In this document: positions 63,104 to 64,000 of the stretch, one piece after another | Layout: each line of letters begins with the position of its first letter | Numbering within the stretch: the first letter of the stretch is position 1 | Source: a bacterium | GTDB taxonomy: Bacteria > Electryoneota > Electryoneia > Electryoneales > Electryoneaceae | Assembly (NCBI GenBank): GCA_020444265.1 | Contig: JAHLLH010000013.1 | Location: 1-64,000, forward strand | DNA: 64,000 nucleotides | Direction of reading: 5' to 3' | Position numbers and translations under genes: made by a program | Notes under the pieces: model-generated | What the model was told of the DNA's origin: nothing | Databases searched by the model: none | The model's input: the letters and a program-made list of their open reading frames with translations, nothing else

Positions 63104-64000
63104 CTAGCGTAGCAACATCACTTTGCGCACTTCGCTGCTCCCCGGGTATTCGAAACGTACGAAATAAGGACCGGAAGCCTGGCCAAGTGCATCCCAGGAC
63201 ACTGCATGCAACCCCGAGCTCATGTTTCCCTGGTGCAACACAGCGACCTCCCTGCCAAGTAAATTCGTAACAGAGAGGGTGACATGAGCAGCATTTGGCA
63301 GCGACAAAGTGATGGTCACTAACGGATTGAAGGGATTGGGCCACGTGTCGACAATGTGGTAACCGACAGGCATGAGAGAAGGATCTTCCTCATCCACGCC
63401 CACTTCCTCCACACCAATCGTCATCAGTGCATGAGTGATAGCGTTTGTGGCGCTCAGTTCTGTCATCGCCGAAAGAGGAAAGTCGAATAGAACCCACCCG
63501 GGCTGAACCTGGCCATCCATGATCCCCGATATCTCTCCATGATACTCGGAATCTGCCCCGTCTGCTGCGTTGAACGCATAAATCGGAACTGATCGTCCGG
63601 AATTATCAAGGGTCAGGACATCCATGATCGGAAGTGCGCCCGGAAGGGTGGGATAATAGTCGGTATTTAACTCGACATCCGGGAACGTCTCATCGGGGAA
63701 CCTCCACTCTACCCCCGATGCGCCGATAAATTGCGGATCGGAAACTGCGGTGACCGTACTCGTTTCGATTCCAAACACATCGCGGAATAGTGTACCCTCA
63801 TCAAAGGTTTCCGAAAAATTCCGGCTGTTACCAAGGGATGATGAGAGCCGCCACCCGCAAAGGACAAGCCGTCCACCATGCGCGATGAATTGGCGAATCG
63901 CCTCACTGTTTTCGCTGAAATTGTTGTCCAGTCCATCTGCATGGATCACCACAACCTGGTGTAAGCCAAGATCCGCGTCGGTCAGTGGACGGTCTATTGC
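63104..64000 (-). CDS. Secreted protein with FlgD-like C-terminal sorting domain (5' end beyond window)
   Basis: The frame is open to the window edge, giving 298 residues of a longer protein. The upstream part (LVLCGWRLSSSLGNSRNF; LPIMDVLTLDNSGRS) resembles a glutamine-amidotransferase-like or ThuA-like fold: a segment before it reads VVIHADGLDNN and IAHGGRLVLCGWRL. The last about 75 residues are an FlgD-like domain with WPNPFNPLVTITLSLPN and VRKVMLLR at the end. It is therefore another surface or released protein of the kind at 20667. Confidence 0.8.
   Translation of the reverse strand, partial: AIDRPLTDADLGLHQVVVIHADGLDNNFSENSEAIRQFIAHGGRLVLCGWRLSSSLGNSRNFSETFDEGTLFRDVFGIETSTVTAVSDPQFIGASGVEWRFPDETFPDVELNTDYYPTLPGALPIMDVLTLDNSGRSVPIYAFNAADGADSEYHGEISGIMDGQVQPGWVLFDFPLSAMTELSATNAITHALMTIGVEEVGVDEEDPSLMPVGYHIVDTWPNPFNPLVTITLSLPNAAHVTLSVTNLLGREVAVLHQGNMSSGLHAVSWDALGQASGPYFVRFEYPGSSEVRKVMLLR

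Noticed and set aside
1..64000. CRISPR arrays, rRNA, tRNA, integrases or transposases
   Set aside because: I looked for regularly spaced repeats, T-loop-like sequences (GGTTCGAATCC type) and recombinase motifs and found none that hold up.

Overview
The window looks like chromosome of an uncultivated, diderm, heterotrophic bacterium of the FCB group (the Bacteroidetes/Chlorobi/Fibrobacteres side and its candidate phyla). The reasons are an Omp85/TamA plus TamB pair, a FecR-domain outer-membrane barrel, three exported proteins with a C-terminal FlgD-like sorting domain ending in K or R, sensor kinases with periplasmic two-component-regulator propellers, and a ResB/CcsA system. This is inference from protein style; no rRNA or tRNA gene is present to anchor taxonomy. 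Composition and codon use look even, and I see no phage, integrase, transposase or CRISPR array.

Layout. 0.1-5 kb: a zinc alcohol-dehydrogenase relative without its structural-zinc cysteines, then a FemAB-type acyltransferase, a GT-C membrane glycosyltransferase and a polysaccharide flippase, probably a small surface-glycan cluster. 5-9 kb: a membrane protein plus macro-domain pair, a cysteine-desulfurase-like enzyme and a DUF697-like membrane protein. 9-11.6 kb: cytochrome c maturation (ResB, CcsA). 12-19.3 kb: a small anchored protein, a large hybrid sensor kinase and an orphan MacB/FtsX-type permease. 19.3-23 kb: cold-shock protein, methyltransferase and a large secreted protein. 23.4-26.5 kb: a YfiR-like periplasmic protein next to a poly-HAMP chemoreceptor. 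26.7-34.8 kb: a FecR/barrel fusion and the tamB-tamA operon. 35-39.6 kb: a translationally coupled VWA protein / carboxypeptidase-regulatory-like protein / recQ operon whose middle gene carries an in-frame TAA.

39.7-48.1 kb: two coupled lipoproteins, a MobB-like protein, a large secreted protein and a propeller sensor that ends right after its histidine phosphotransfer (DHp) domain. 48.2-56.3 kb: SprT-like protease, polyphosphate kinase 2, transglutaminase-like protein, DEAD-box helicase and M3 oligopeptidase. 56.4-60.3 kb: a second, short DHp-only membrane protein divergent from a coupled operon of GAF-SpoIIE phosphatase, PlsC acyltransferase and 2-oxoglutarate oxygenase. 60.3-64 kb: a 300-bp chain of hairpins, a second orphan permease and the end of another sorted secreted protein.

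The observations I rate highest are the two DHp-only proteins that share a C-terminal tail and have no ATPase domain, the nonsense-interrupted gene locked between two overlapping neighbours, the YfiR-like/chemoreceptor pair, the SpoIIE-PlsC-oxygenase operon, the FecR/barrel fusion, and several families of intergenic palindromes.
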